NCBI GenBank assembly: GCA_025463765.1
Contig: JAODBC010000035.1
Location: 1-64,000, forward strand
Direction of reading: 5' to 3'
DNA: 64,000 bases
From: Subtercola sp.
GTDB lineage: Bacteria > Actinomycetota > Actinomycetes > Actinomycetales > Microbacteriaceae
In this document: positions 29,493 through 38,059 of the stretch, piece by piece
Layout: every line of letters starts with the position of its first letter
Position numbering within the stretch: the stretch's first letter is position 1
The notes under the pieces: generated by a model
The model's database searches: none
Seen by the model: only the letters and a program-made list of their open reading frames with translations
What the model was told of the DNA's origin: nothing
Made by a program: the position numbers and the translations under genes

Positions 29493-30802
29493 TGACCTCA
29501 GCAACACCTGCTCCTACAACTGTGCCCGAAAGTACGGTGCCAGACAGTACGGTGCCAGAAGCGGCTGCCGCGGCGTTCGCGGCTCCGGCCGGCGGCCATC
29601 GTGGCGAGCCCGTGGGGTCGAAGAGCCACACCGATGGCGCGTGGCACGAGATGCCCGTTCAGACGAGGTCGGAGCGTTACGCGTCGGCCGACGTCGGTGA
29701 CTTCGACGACCCGAGCGGTCACGAGGTCGACTGGAAGCTCACGCCCATCAAGCTGGTCGCCGATCTCATCTCGGGGCCGCTCGACGGTTCGCCGTACGAC
29801 GTGACCGCCTCGCCCGTCGACGGATTCACGCTGTCGTGGATCGACCGCACCGACGACCGCTTCGGCAGTGCGGGTCTCCCCGAAGACAAGGCCAGCGCCA
29901 ACGCGTGGTCGAGTGTCGACCAGGCCCTCGCCATCGACGTGACCGGCGAGTCGCCGTCAGCGGAGTTCGTCGTCGCTCGCTCGGGCCTCGGCACGGTCGC
30001 CCGCGGCGCGCACACCGTGATCACCGCCGCCGCCAACAGCCGCGGGCTCGTCATCCTCGAGAACTCGGGGGATGCCCGGCTCACCGAGAACGTCGAGATC
30101 GTCGTTCGTGACGGCGCCGAACTCACCGTGGTGAGTGTGCAGGAGTGGAACGACTCCGCTGTGCACCTGGCCAGCCACTTCGCTCAGGTCGGCCGCGATG
30201 CGACGCTGCGGCACGTGGTCGTGTCGCTCGGCGGATCGGTCGTGCGAGTGAACCCGAGCATCCACTTGTCGTCGACCGGTTCGAATACCGAGGCCTACGG
30301 TCTGTATTTCGCCGATGCCGGGCAGCACCTCGAGCAGCGCGTGTACATCGATCACGAGGCCGAGAACTCGCGCTCGCGCGTGAAATACAAAGGCGCCCTG
30401 CAGGGCGAGGGTGCGCACTCGGTCTGGGTGGGCGACGTGCTCATTCGGCAGACCGCGAACGGCACCGACAGCTACGAAGAGAACCGCAACCTGGTTCTGT
30501 CGGAGGGCACCCGGGCCGACTCGATTCCGAACCTCGAGATCGAGACCGGGAACATTCTCGGCGCAGGGCACGCCTCGTCGACGGGCCGGTTCGACGACGA
30601 GCAGCTGTTCTACCTGCAGTCGCGCGGCATCAGCGAAGAAGAGGCGCGCCGCTTGGTGGTGCGTGGATTCTTGGCGGAGATCATCCAGAAGATCGGCTCC
30701 GATGCTGTAGAGGAGCGCTTGACGCGCGCCGTCGAGGCCGAGCTGGTAGATGCCGTCGCGGGCTTCGCCGCCGACGGAGCCGCAGAAGGCGCAGTCGCCT
30801 GA
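29492..30802 (+). CDS. sufD: Fe-S cluster assembly protein SufD
   Basis: Partner of SufB in the SufBCD scaffold. The 436 residues share the beta-helix fold, with SIHLSSTGSNTEAYGLYF, HEAENSRSRVKYKGALQGE, the late Asp/His region, and SRGISEEEARRLVVRGFLAEI near the end. The N-terminal 30 residues are Pro/Ala/Thr-rich and hold a tandem STVPE/STVPD repeat made by two 15-bp DNA units (29531-29560). TAATG links it to sufB and TGATG-style overlap links it to the Rieske gene. Confidence 0.94.
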   Translation: MTSATPAPTTVPESTVPDSTVPEAAAAAFAAPAGGHRGEPVGSKSHTDGAWHEMPVQTRSERYASADVGDFDDPSGHEVDWKLTPIKLVADLISGPLDGSPYDVTASPVDGFTLSWIDRTDDRFGSAGLPEDKASANAWSSVDQALAIDVTGESPSAEFVVARSGLGTVARGAHTVITAAANSRGLVILENSGDARLTENVEIVVRDGAELTVVSVQEWNDSAVHLASHFAQVGRDATLRHVVVSLGGSVVRVNPSIHLSSTGSNTEAYGLYFADAGQHLEQRVYIDHEAENSRSRVKYKGALQGEGAHSVWVGDVLIRQTANGTDSYEENRNLVLSEGTRADSIPNLEIETGNILGAGHASSTGRFDDEQLFYLQSRGISEEEARRLVVRGFLAEIIQKIGSDAVEERLTRAVEAELVDAVAGFAADGAAEGAVA

Positions 30803-31131
30803 TGGCCGCCATCCGCATCTGCGCGCTCACCGAGTTGAACGAGAACGAGGCACTCCGCGTCGAGATCGACGGCGTGGCCATCGCGGTCGTCAAAGACTCG
30901 GCGGGCGAGTGCCACGCCATCGGTGACACCTGTACGCACGGCGACATCTCACTGGCAGAGGGTTTCGTCGAAGATGAGACCCTCGAATGCTGGGCGCACG
31001 GCTCGAAATTCTCGTTGCTCACCGGCAAGCCCCTGACTCTCCCGGCCTACGAGCCGGTTCCCGTCTACGAGCTCAGCATCGTCGACGGCGATATCTACAT
31101 AGACCCGACCCTCACAAAAGAGATTGCTTAG
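30802..31131 (+). CDS. Rieske-type [2Fe-2S] ferredoxin
   Basis: A 109-residue Rieske protein of the dioxygenase-ferredoxin type. The cluster ligands are in CTHGDISLAEG (CxH) and ECWAHGSKFSL (CxxH). It starts on the last base of the sufD stop, inside the suf operon, a common place in actinobacteria. A job as an electron carrier for Fe-S assembly, or as an early client, is inferred from context only. Confidence 0.92.
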   Translation: MAAIRICALTELNENEALRVEIDGVAIAVVKDSAGECHAIGDTCTHGDISLAEGFVEDETLECWAHGSKFSLLTGKPLTLPAYEPVPVYELSIVDGDIYIDPTLTKEIA

Positions 31132-31134
31132 AAC

Positions 31135-31971
31135 ATGTCTGTACTCGAAATCAAAGACCTGCACGTCAGCGTCGACACCGAACTGGGTTCGAAGCAGATT
31201 CTGCGCGGCGTGAACCTCATCATCGAGCAGGGCCAGACCCACGCGATCATGGGCCCGAACGGATCGGGCAAGTCGACGCTCGCCTATGCGATCGCCGGGC
31301 ATCCGAAGTACCACGTCACGAGCGGATCGATTCTGCTCGACGGCGAAGAGATGACCACGCTTTCGGTCGACGCACGTGCGCGAGCCGGTCTGTTTCTCGC
31401 CATGCAGTACCCCGTCGAGATCCCGGGTGTGACGGTCACGAACTTCTTGCGCACCGCCAAGACGGCGATCGACGGCTCGGCACCGCCACTGCGCGGCTGG
31501 ATCAAAGACGTGAAGTCGTCGATGTCGGCGCTGCGCATGGACAGTACGTTCGCCGAGCGCAACGTCAACGAGGGCTTCTCGGGTGGCGAAAAGAAGCGCA
31601 ACGAGATTCTGCAGCTCGAACTGCTCAAGCCGAAGTTCGCCGTGCTCGACGAGACCGACTCGGGCCTTGACGTCGACGCGCTCAAGATCGTGTCAGAGGG
31701 CGTGAACCGCGCGAAGTCGAACACCGACCTCGGCGTGCTGCTCATCACGCACTACAACCGCATTCTGCGCTACATCACGCCCGACTTCGTGCACGTGTTC
31801 GTCGCCGGCCAGGTCGTCGAATCCGGTGGCCCTGAACTCGCCGTGCAGCTCGAAAACGAGGGCTACGACGAGTATGTCAAGGCGAGTGCTGCCGCCGCCG
31901 CTGCGATCGCATCTGCAGAGGCTGCCGACGCTGCTGTTACTTCTGCGGCCGCTCCGGCCGTCAACGCCTGA
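31135..31971 (+). CDS. sufC: Fe-S cluster assembly ATPase SufC
   Basis: ABC-type ATPase driving the SufBD scaffold. The 278 residues include Walker A GPNGSGKSTL (about 41-50), the Q-loop AMQYPVEIPG, the signature FSGGEKKRNE and Walker B AVLDETDSGLD. The last 25-30 residues are an alanine-rich tail (AAAAAIASAEAADAAV) beyond the usual end. It follows the Rieske gene by 3 bp. Confidence 0.96.
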   Translation: MSVLEIKDLHVSVDTELGSKQILRGVNLIIEQGQTHAIMGPNGSGKSTLAYAIAGHPKYHVTSGSILLDGEEMTTLSVDARARAGLFLAMQYPVEIPGVTVTNFLRTAKTAIDGSAPPLRGWIKDVKSSMSALRMDSTFAERNVNEGFSGGEKKRNEILQLELLKPKFAVLDETDSGLDVDALKIVSEGVNRAKSNTDLGVLLITHYNRILRYITPDFVHVFVAGQVVESGGPELAVQLENEGYDEYVKASAAAAAAIASAEAADAAVTSAAAPAVNA

Positions 31972-31978
31972 TCGCGCG

Positions 31979-31993
31979 TAGGATTAACCCATG
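31979..31993 (+). promoter_or_regulatory. -10 box and possible leaderless start of sufT
   Basis: TAGGAT (31979-31984), 6 nt, then ATG 31991. It may add an internal promoter to the operon. Confidence 0.45.
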
Positions 31994-32320
31994 GTCACCA
32001 CACTCGAACCCACGAAGTACGACCAGGTCGAAGAGGCGTTGAAAGACGTCATGGACCCGGAGCTCGGCGTCAACATCGTCGACCTCGGGCTCATCTACGA
32101 CCTCGGCTGGGACGACGAGAACAACGCCCTGATCATCAGCATGACGCTCACGAGCGCCGGATGCCCGCTGACCGACGTGCTCGAAGAGCAGACCGCCGAG
32201 GCGCTCGACGGCGTGGTAGAGGCCTTTCGCATCAACTGGGTCTGGATGCCGCCGTGGGGCCCCGACAAGATCACCGACGACGGCCGTGACATGATGCGGG
32301 CGCTCGGCTTCAGCATTTAG
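31991..32320 (+). CDS. sufT: Metal-sulfur cluster assembly factor SufT (MIP18 / DUF59 family)
   Basis: Small DUF59/MIP18-family protein that helps mature Fe-S proteins. The 109 residues show DPELGVNIVDLGLIYDLGWD (about 22-41), the conserved Cys in TLTSAGCPLTD, and the closing VWMPPWGPDKITDDGR. It lies 19 bp after sufC. sufS and sufU, which normally sit between sufC and this gene in actinobacteria, are absent. Confidence 0.94.
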   Translation: MVTTLEPTKYDQVEEALKDVMDPELGVNIVDLGLIYDLGWDDENNALIISMTLTSAGCPLTDVLEEQTAEALDGVVEAFRINWVWMPPWGPDKITDDGRDMMRALGFSI

Positions 32321-32421
32321 GCTTTCCGCCTGAGCCCTTGCCGCTGAGGGCGATACATCCGGACGAGAGCGATGATGGCGCCGGTCGCTCTCGCCCGAAA
32401 CTGTCGCGCTCGGCGTCGTTT

Positions 32422-32427
32422 TATACT
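32422..32427 (+). promoter_or_regulatory. Possible -10 box upstream of the ABC-F gene
   Basis: TATACT lies 59 bp before the GTG start; the -35 region is unremarkable. Confidence 0.35.
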
Positions 32428-32485
32428 GGGGAAACCCCCACCCATCCCTGTCGCCATGGCGCGACGAAAGAATTGGACTATTCCC

Positions 32486-34084
32486 GTGCTCAGTGTGCAT
32501 GACCTTGAGCTGCGAGTTGGCGCCCGAATTCTGATGTCAGATGTGAATTTTCGCGTCTCGGCCGGCGACAAGGTCGGCCTGGTGGGGCGAAACGGTGCGG
32601 GCAAGACCACCCTCACGAAGACGCTTGCCGGCGAATTGAAGCCCGACGGCGGGCGCATCGACATGTCGGGTCAGATCGGCTATCTGCCGCAAGATCCGCG
32701 CTCGGGCAACCCCGAAGACCTGGCTCGTACGCGCATTCTGGATGCCCGCGACCTCGGTCAGATCGTGCTGCAGATGCAGCAGGCGCAGCTCGACATGGCT
32801 TCGGCCGACCCGGCGGTCGTCGAGAAAGCCATGAAGAAGTACGGCAATCTAGATGACCGCTTCAACGCTCTCGGCGGCTATTCCGCTGAGGCCGAAGCCG
32901 CCTCTATCGCCTCGAACCTGAGTCTGCCCGACCACATTCTCGATCAGCCGCTCTCGACGCTCTCGGGCGGACAGCGCCGCCGCATCGAGCTGGCCCGCAT
33001 CCTGTTCTCCGGCGCCGACACCATGCTGCTCGACGAGCCGACGAACCACCTCGACGCCGACTCGGTCGTGTGGTTGCGCGAGTTTCTCAAGGGCTTTCAG
33101 GGCGGGCTGATCGTGATCAGCCACGACGTGGCGCTCGTCGAAGAGACCGTGAACCGGGTGTTCTACCTCGATGCGAACCGCACGGTCATCGACATTTACA
33201 ACATGGGCTGGAAGAACTACCTGCGCCAGCGCGCCTCCGACGAGGAGCGCCGCAAAAAAGAGCGTGCCAACGTCGAGAAGAAGGCCGGCGTGCTGCAGAT
33301 GCAAGCCGCCCGGTTCGGCGCAAAAGCCTCGAAGGCCGCCGCCGCCCACCAGATGGTGCGCCGGGCCGAGAAGATGCTCTCAGGCCTTGACGAGACCCGC
33401 GTGGTCGACCGCGTGGCCAAACTGCGGTTTCCGGAGCCCGTCGCCTGCGGCCGCACTCCGCTCATGGCAAGCGACCTCTCGAAGAGCTACGGCTCACTCG
33501 AGATCTTCACCGCCGTCGACCTCGCCATCGACCGCGGATCGAAGGTCGTCGTGCTCGGCTTCAACGGCGCCGGCAAGACCACGCTGCTGCGTATTCTCGC
33601 CGGCATCGACAAGCCCGACACAGGTCAGGTCGAGCCAGGCTATGGTCTGCGCATCGGCTACTACGCGCAAGAGCACGAAACCATCGACGTCAAGCGCACC
33701 GTGCTTCAGAACATGGTCTCGTCGTCACCGAACCTCACCGAAACCGAGGCGCGCCGTGTTCTGGGTTCGTTCCTGTTCACCGGCGACGACTCGCACAAGC
33801 TCGCCGGGGTTCTCTCTGGTGGAGAGAAGACCCGGCTCGCCCTGGCGATGATCGTCGTCTCTGGTGCGAACGTGCTGCTGCTCGACGAGCCCACGAACAA
33901 CCTCGACCCGGCCTCTCGTGAAGAGATTCTGGATGCCCTGGCCAACTACGAGGGCGCCGTGGTTCTGGTCTCCCACGACGAGGGCGCCGTCATGGCCCTG
34001 AACCCCGAGCGTGTGCTCATCCTGCCCGACGGCACTGAAGACCACTGGAACAAGGAGTACCAAGAACTCATCGAGCTCGCATAG
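32486..34084 (+). CDS. ABC-F family ATP-binding protein
   Basis: Two ABC ATPase cassettes on one chain and no membrane part: Walker A GRNGAGKTTLTKTLAG (about 35-50) with LSGGQRRRIELARI and LLDEPTNHLD, then GFNGAGKTTLLRILAG with LSGGEKTRLALAM and LLDEPTNNLD. The linker between them (about 240-300) is charged and helical, with a KKERANVEKKAG stretch. ABC-F proteins act on the ribosome, for translation rescue or antibiotic protection. I take GTG 32486 (LSVHDLELRVG) from the family N-terminus, giving 532 residues; an in-frame ATG at 32457 is possible. The 165 bp before it carry only a -10-like TATACT. Confidence 0.9.
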   Translation: MLSVHDLELRVGARILMSDVNFRVSAGDKVGLVGRNGAGKTTLTKTLAGELKPDGGRIDMSGQIGYLPQDPRSGNPEDLARTRILDARDLGQIVLQMQQAQLDMASADPAVVEKAMKKYGNLDDRFNALGGYSAEAEAASIASNLSLPDHILDQPLSTLSGGQRRRIELARILFSGADTMLLDEPTNHLDADSVVWLREFLKGFQGGLIVISHDVALVEETVNRVFYLDANRTVIDIYNMGWKNYLRQRASDEERRKKERANVEKKAGVLQMQAARFGAKASKAAAAHQMVRRAEKMLSGLDETRVVDRVAKLRFPEPVACGRTPLMASDLSKSYGSLEIFTAVDLAIDRGSKVVVLGFNGAGKTTLLRILAGIDKPDTGQVEPGYGLRIGYYAQEHETIDVKRTVLQNMVSSSPNLTETEARRVLGSFLFTGDDSHKLAGVLSGGEKTRLALAMIVVSGANVLLLDEPTNNLDPASREEILDALANYEGAVVLVSHDEGAVMALNPERVLILPDGTEDHWNKEYQELIELA

Positions 34085-34146
34085 CTCTGACTGGCGAGCC
34101 GTCTGCGCGGTGCGTGCTCTGCCCGGCTCGTGTTCACGGCAGCCGC

Positions 34147-34204
34147 GCGCAGTTTGGAACATCCGCGTCTGCTCGAGCGGTAGCAGATGCGCCAAAGTGC
34201 GCGT
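34147..34204. repeat. 58-bp dispersed palindromic repeat, copy A
   Basis: Reads GCGCAGTTTGGAACATCCGC at its left end and ends GTGCGCGT. It is 49 of 58 bases identical to the reverse complement of 55142-55199. The ends are mutually complementary, giving a long imperfect stem with a TCGAGCGG-type loop. It lies 60 bp after the ABC-F stop and next to the end of the broken membrane-protein gene. Confidence 0.75.
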
Positions 34205-34207
34205 GAC

Positions 34208-35626
34208 TCACTGCGAATCGTGCGTAACGCCGTCTGCGGTCGTCCACGAGAACGCGGGCGGGCCTGCAGGTACGGGCGCGGCGCCGGTCGAGTCCGTCGG
34301 TTGCGGCGTGGGGCCGCCAAGGGCGGGCGGCTCGTTTTCGGGCCACCAGGCCATCCAGGCGCCGTTCTGAACCGCAGCCTGAACGTCGTGTGCGCCGGCG
34401 AGGTGCACGCTCACTGAAACCACGTCAGGCCCGGCCTGCCCCTGCATCTGGGTGATGCGTGTCGATCCGTCGGTTCCGTCGAATCCGCTTTCCTGAGTGT
34501 ATGCGGCGGCGTCAGGGGCGATAGGGTCCGTCGTCATACGGCCCGTGTCGGTCGACTACTGTACGACACCTTCTTTTAGAACGCACGATACATTCACTCC
34601 CGCCCTTTGCAGAAGCAGCGTTTCAAAATCGCCCCGTTTCTCGGCGAGAAGGGTCGTGGCGGAACCGCTGGGCCAGCCGTCGACTTTCTGCGCGCAGGTA
34701 TCGACGTCGGCGAGAGAAGGAACCACGGCCTGCGTCTCAGCAGACCATCCAGGCAGTTCGCTCAACACAGGCTGGCCGGCAGGCGTCGCATCTGAGGGCT
34801 GATCGTCGCCTGGTGTGATGCTTGCGGAATGGTGTGATTGGCCGTCGGAAGTCGAGTACGTGATCGATATTGCGTCGACGTAATCCTCGTTCTGCGAGTC
34901 TGACTGCCAGGCCTTCGAGTCGGGTGCCACTGGCCACCAAGCCGACCAAACACCGCGCGCGATCGAAGCTGCGACGTTCTCACCGGTATCTGGGTCCTTC
35001 ACCGACAGCGAGGTCACATTGACGCCGGCATGACCCGAGACCACGAACATCCATGACCCGCCCTGCATCACGCTGATGACCGCCGCATTCGGATCGTCGA
35101 GCGGATGCGAGACGAGACCCTCGAAGTTAGTCAGATTCTCCACGGCTCCGCCGGCCAAAACGCAATTACCGTCATTCGCACCTTGCTCGACGAACAGAGA
35201 GGTGAAGTCGCCCCGTTTGTCGCTCGTGAGCACCACAGGAACCTGATCCGAACCGGAGAAGCCCAATTGCGATACGCACGAGTTCACGTCATCGGGCGTG
35301 TACGTCGCGGCTGTCGTTTGAGGTGTCCAGCTCGCCAATGACCCGTGTGCGGGTAGTGCATACGAAGAAACCGGCGCGTGGGTGAGGCCGGGTACGGCCG
35401 AGACGATGATTGCTGCGATTGCCAGCGCTGCCGCCGCCGTCAGACCCACCGCCATTCGCCGGCGCCTCGAGCGATTCGGCACCGGGGCCAGCGGATGCTC
35501 GGCTGAGGTCACGCGCACGAGTAGCGCATCACGACGGCCCACCTGGGCGGGAGTGAGGTCTACGGGCGGCGCCGGGTCGAGCTGGCGCAGGTCGTCGAGG
35601 AGCGGTGCAGCAAGAGGAGCGGTCAT
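34208..35626 (-). pseudogene. Anti-sigma-like membrane protein with duplicated outer domain, interrupted by an amber codon
   Basis: From ATG 35626 (overlapping the sigma remnant stop as ATGA) the frame runs 356 codons to TAG at 34556-34558 and then stays open in the same frame to 34208, 472 positions in all. Layout: cytosolic part with an RRRR cluster, one transmembrane helix (MAVGLTAAAALAIAAIIVSA), then two copies of an outer domain. Each copy has a Cys pair (NSC...NCVL and DTC...SCVL), KRGDFxxL, a WxAWWP block and a TSDG/TADG end. The amber codon cuts copy two in half, and the missing half lies right downstream, so one base change broke the gene. Position beside a sigma factor suggests an anti-sigma role; no zinc-binding anti-sigma motif is visible. 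Confidence 0.75.
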
Positions 35627-36036
35627 GAGGTGGTTCCTAACGTGAGCGGGGAAGCGTGGGCGGGTGCCGGAGAGTCGCGCAATATTGCTGCGAGGCGGCG
35701 GCGGGCGCGGGAGAGGCGCATCGAATAGGTGGCTCGCGAGCATCCGATCACGGCAGCGGCAGACCGGGCGTCAAGGTCTTCCCACACACGGAGGGCGAGC
35801 ACTTCTTGATCGGCCGCACTGAGGGCGCCGAACGCAGCCCGCAGGTCGAGCTGACGGTCGAGGGCCTCGAGGTCGTCGGTCTGGGTTTCGGGCGCGTTAG
35901 TGGCAATGCGCACTATGAGAGCCTGTCGGCGCCCGGAACCCCGCGCGGAGTTGAGCATGACGTTGCGGGCGGTGCGATACAGCCAGGGCAGCGCAGGCGA
36001 GGGGAGCGCCTCGCGCCGCTGCCACGCGGCGTTACT
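35623..36036 (-). pseudogene. ECF sigma factor, 5'-truncated
   Basis: The open frame begins right after the TAA of the upstream small gene and reads AAWQRREALPSPALPWLYRT, then ARNVMLNSARGSGRRQ, which is the end of sigma region 2. After that come a short linker and a clear region 4 (LRAAFGALSAADQEVLALRVWEDL, then AAAVIGCSRATYSMRLSRARRRL). Regions 2.1-2.3, roughly 55-60 residues that hold the core-binding and -10-melting surface, are absent. The first ATG gives only 111 residues. The stop overlaps the start of the anti-sigma-like gene. This looks like a deletion joining the remnant to the conserved small gene upstream. Confidence 0.75.
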
Positions 36037-36264
36037 TTACCCGGCAGTCTCGAGCACTGAAACCTCGACAGGAAAGTCGCGCGCCAGCAGAAACTCGCGC
36101 AAGAACTCGACGTGCTCGTCGCACGCGACCCATACCTTCACGCGGTCGGCCGAGTGGATGCGCGGGTTGCGCCACCCGATCGACCACACCGCCTCACTGC
36201 GGCAGCCGGCGCGCGAGCACTCGCGCGCTGAGGGTTCGGGTGCCAGCCCGAACGGCATACTCAC
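36037..36264 (-). CDS. Small conserved Cys-rich hypothetical protein
   Basis: 75 residues with ECSRAGCRSEA near the N-terminus and VWVACDEHVEFLREFL, a Cys/Cys/Cys/His set that could hold a metal, around WSIGWRNPRIHSADRVK. The type recurs in related actinobacteria as I recall, with no known function. The start is GTG 36264, overlapping the stop of the membrane protein upstream as GTGA, or ATG 36258. It is probably in one operon with the DUF3099 gene. Confidence 0.7.
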   Translation of the reverse strand: MSMPFGLAPEPSARECSRAGCRSEAVWSIGWRNPRIHSADRVKVWVACDEHVEFLREFLLARDFPVEVSVLETAG

Positions 36265-36575
36265 TCGGGACGCCCGCCGAACTCACGCTGGCCCTGCGTC
36301 GGAGGCACTTGGTCGAAGGCGACCATCTGCCCGCCCGGGGAGTTCATGGTGCCGGGAGTGTTCGCTCCGGTGTTCGCGATCACGACGGCGAGCCAGGGCA
36401 GCACGACAGCGGCGACGCCGAGCGCGATCATGAGATACCACTCGTGCACGAAGAGCAATGCGGCAAGGCACAACAGACGGGTGCCCATAGCGATCGAGTA
36501 CTTGATCATGCGCGAGTGCCGCTCTTCGAGCGGGGACTGCGGCAAAGACGTTACCGACTGCTGTTGCTTCTTCAT
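36261..36575 (-). CDS. DUF3099-like membrane protein
   Basis: 104 residues with two hydrophobic helices (about 31-45 and 48-68: LLCLAALLFVHEWYLMIALG and VVLPWLAVVIANTG) and a glycine/proline-rich tail ending QREFGGRPE. This pattern (RMIKYSIAMGTRLLC, then LPWLAVVIAN) fits the actinobacterial DUF3099 family of unknown function. It is divergent from fabG, with 113 bp between. The downstream small gene overlaps its stop. Confidence 0.75.
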   Translation of the reverse strand: MKKQQQSVTSLPQSPLEERHSRMIKYSIAMGTRLLCLAALLFVHEWYLMIALGVAAVVLPWLAVVIANTGANTPGTMNSPGGQMVAFDQVPPTQGQREFGGRPE

Positions 36576-36688
36576 GTGAGCGCCACTTCGAACGGGGATG
36601 TTCTGAGTTTACGCTCCCTCTGAGTCTCCTAAGCTGATATGCGGCCCACGAAACGCCTGGGTTGACACCGCACGAAAAGGATCCTGCC

Positions 36689-37399
36689 ATGACGACTCCC
36701 CGCACCGTACTCATCACGGGAGGCAACCGCGGCATCGGCTACGCGATCGCGCAGCAGTTCGTGGCCGAGGGCCACCGCGTCGCCGTCACCGCACGCTCGG
36801 GCGAAGGGCCAGAGAGATCGCTCACGGTGCGAGCCGACGTCACCGACGCCGCATCCATCGACGCCGCGTTCACCGAGGTCGAGGCCGCCCTCGGCCCCAT
36901 CGAGGTCGTCGTGGCGAACGCCGGCATCACGCGCGACACCCTGCTCATCCGCATGACTGAAGACGACTTCACCGATGTCATCGACGCCAACCTCACCGGG
37001 GCCTGGCGGGTCGTGAAGCGCGCGTCGAAGGGCATGATGAAGGCGCGGTTCGGGCGGATCATCCTCATCTCGAGCGTCTCGGGTCTGCTCGGCGCGGCCG
37101 GCCAGGTCAACTACTCCACGTCGAAGGCGGGGCTTGTGGGCATGGCTCGCTCGCTCACCCGCGAACTCGGTTCGCGCGGCATCACAGCGAACGTCGTCGC
37201 GCCGGGGCTCATCGAGACTGACATGACCGCCGAGCTGCCGGATGCTCAGCTCGCCGACTACAAGAAGTCCATTCCCGTGGGCCGCTTCGCTACGCCCGCC
37301 GAGGTCGCGAAGGTCGTCACCTGGGTCGCTGGTGACGACGCCGCCTACATCTCGGGGGCGGTCATCCCCGTCGACGGCGGCCTCGGCATGGGCCACTAG
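36689..37399 (+). CDS. fabG: 3-oxoacyl-ACP reductase FabG-type SDR
   Basis: Short-chain dehydrogenase of 236 residues. The NADP-binding loop TGGNRGIG (10-17), ANAG (about 80), the catalytic SSVSG...YSTSK (Ser about 132, Tyr about 145, Lys about 149) and APGLIETDMT are in place. It resembles MabA/FabG1 of actinobacteria, which reduces 3-oxoacyl chains in fatty acid synthesis. The ATG at 36689 follows AAAAGGATC. Confidence 0.9.
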   Translation: MTTPRTVLITGGNRGIGYAIAQQFVAEGHRVAVTARSGEGPERSLTVRADVTDAASIDAAFTEVEAALGPIEVVVANAGITRDTLLIRMTEDDFTDVIDANLTGAWRVVKRASKGMMKARFGRIILISSVSGLLGAAGQVNYSTSKAGLVGMARSLTRELGSRGITANVVAPGLIETDMTAELPDAQLADYKKSIPVGRFATPAEVAKVVTWVAGDDAAYISGAVIPVDGGLGMGH

Positions 37400-37414
37400 A
37401 CCGCGGGCGGCGGG

Positions 37415-38059
37415 TCAGCCGCGCAGGCCGAGCAGGGGGAGCAGCTGGGAGAGGTCGCGAGTGTCGAGCGCTAGGTGCGCCTGCTGGCGCACGACGGGGC
37501 GCGCATTGAACGCGACCGAGAGCCCCGCAGACTGCATCATGCGCAGATCGTTGGCGCCGTCGCCCACGGCAACAGTCTGAGCGAGGGGGAGGCCGGCCAC
37601 CCGAGCCCATTCCACGAGCGCATCGGCCTTGGCCTGGGCATCTACCACCGGCCCACGCACGTTGCCCGTCAGGCGCCCGTCAGCCACCTCGAGGCGATTG
37701 GCGTGCCAGTGATCGAGTTCGAGGTCTTCGGCCAGGGCATCCAGCAGCTCGTGAAAACCACCCGAGACGACGCCGATGCGCCCGCCCGCTGTGTGCAGGC
37801 CGGCGATGAGTTCGGGCACGCCCTGGGTCACACGGATGCCCGCCGCAACTTCAGCGAAACACGACGTCGGCAGGCCGGCGAGCGTTGCAACTCGAGCGCG
37901 CAGGCTCTGCTCGAAGTCGAGCTCGCCCGACATCGCACGCTCAGTTATTTCAGCCACCTCGGTGAGGCTGCCCGCACAATCGGCAAGCATTTCGATCACT
38001 TCGTTTTCGATCAGTGTCGAATCGACATCGAGCACGACCAGAAAACGGGCTGAGGTCAT
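37415..38059 (-). CDS. serB: Phosphoserine phosphatase
   Basis: HAD-family enzyme of the last step in serine synthesis. The 214 residues show motif [19 protein letters not shown] (9-26) with DxDST, motif [13 protein letters not shown], and motifs III/IV with Lys in [10 protein letters not shown] and [13 protein letters not shown]. No ACT domain. The start overlaps the glgC stop as ATGA, an odd but close operon pairing. It converges with fabG (15 bp apart). Confidence 0.93.
   Translation of the reverse strand: MTSARFLVVLDVDSTLIENEVIEMLADCAGSLTEVAEITERAMSGELDFEQSLRARVATLAGLPTSCFAEVAAGIRVTQGVPELIAGLHTAGGRIGVVSGGFHELLDALAEDLELDHWHANRLEVADGRLTGNVRGPVVDAQAKADALVEWARVAGLPLAQTVAVGDGANDLRMMQSAGLSVAFNARPVVRQQAHLALDTRDLSQLLPLLGLRG

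Noticed and set aside
36037-36264. The small Cys-rich gene as the missing N-terminal part of the sigma factor
   Set aside because: Its sequence has no sigma region 2 features. It has its own conserved-looking Cys/His set and is coupled to the gene before it.
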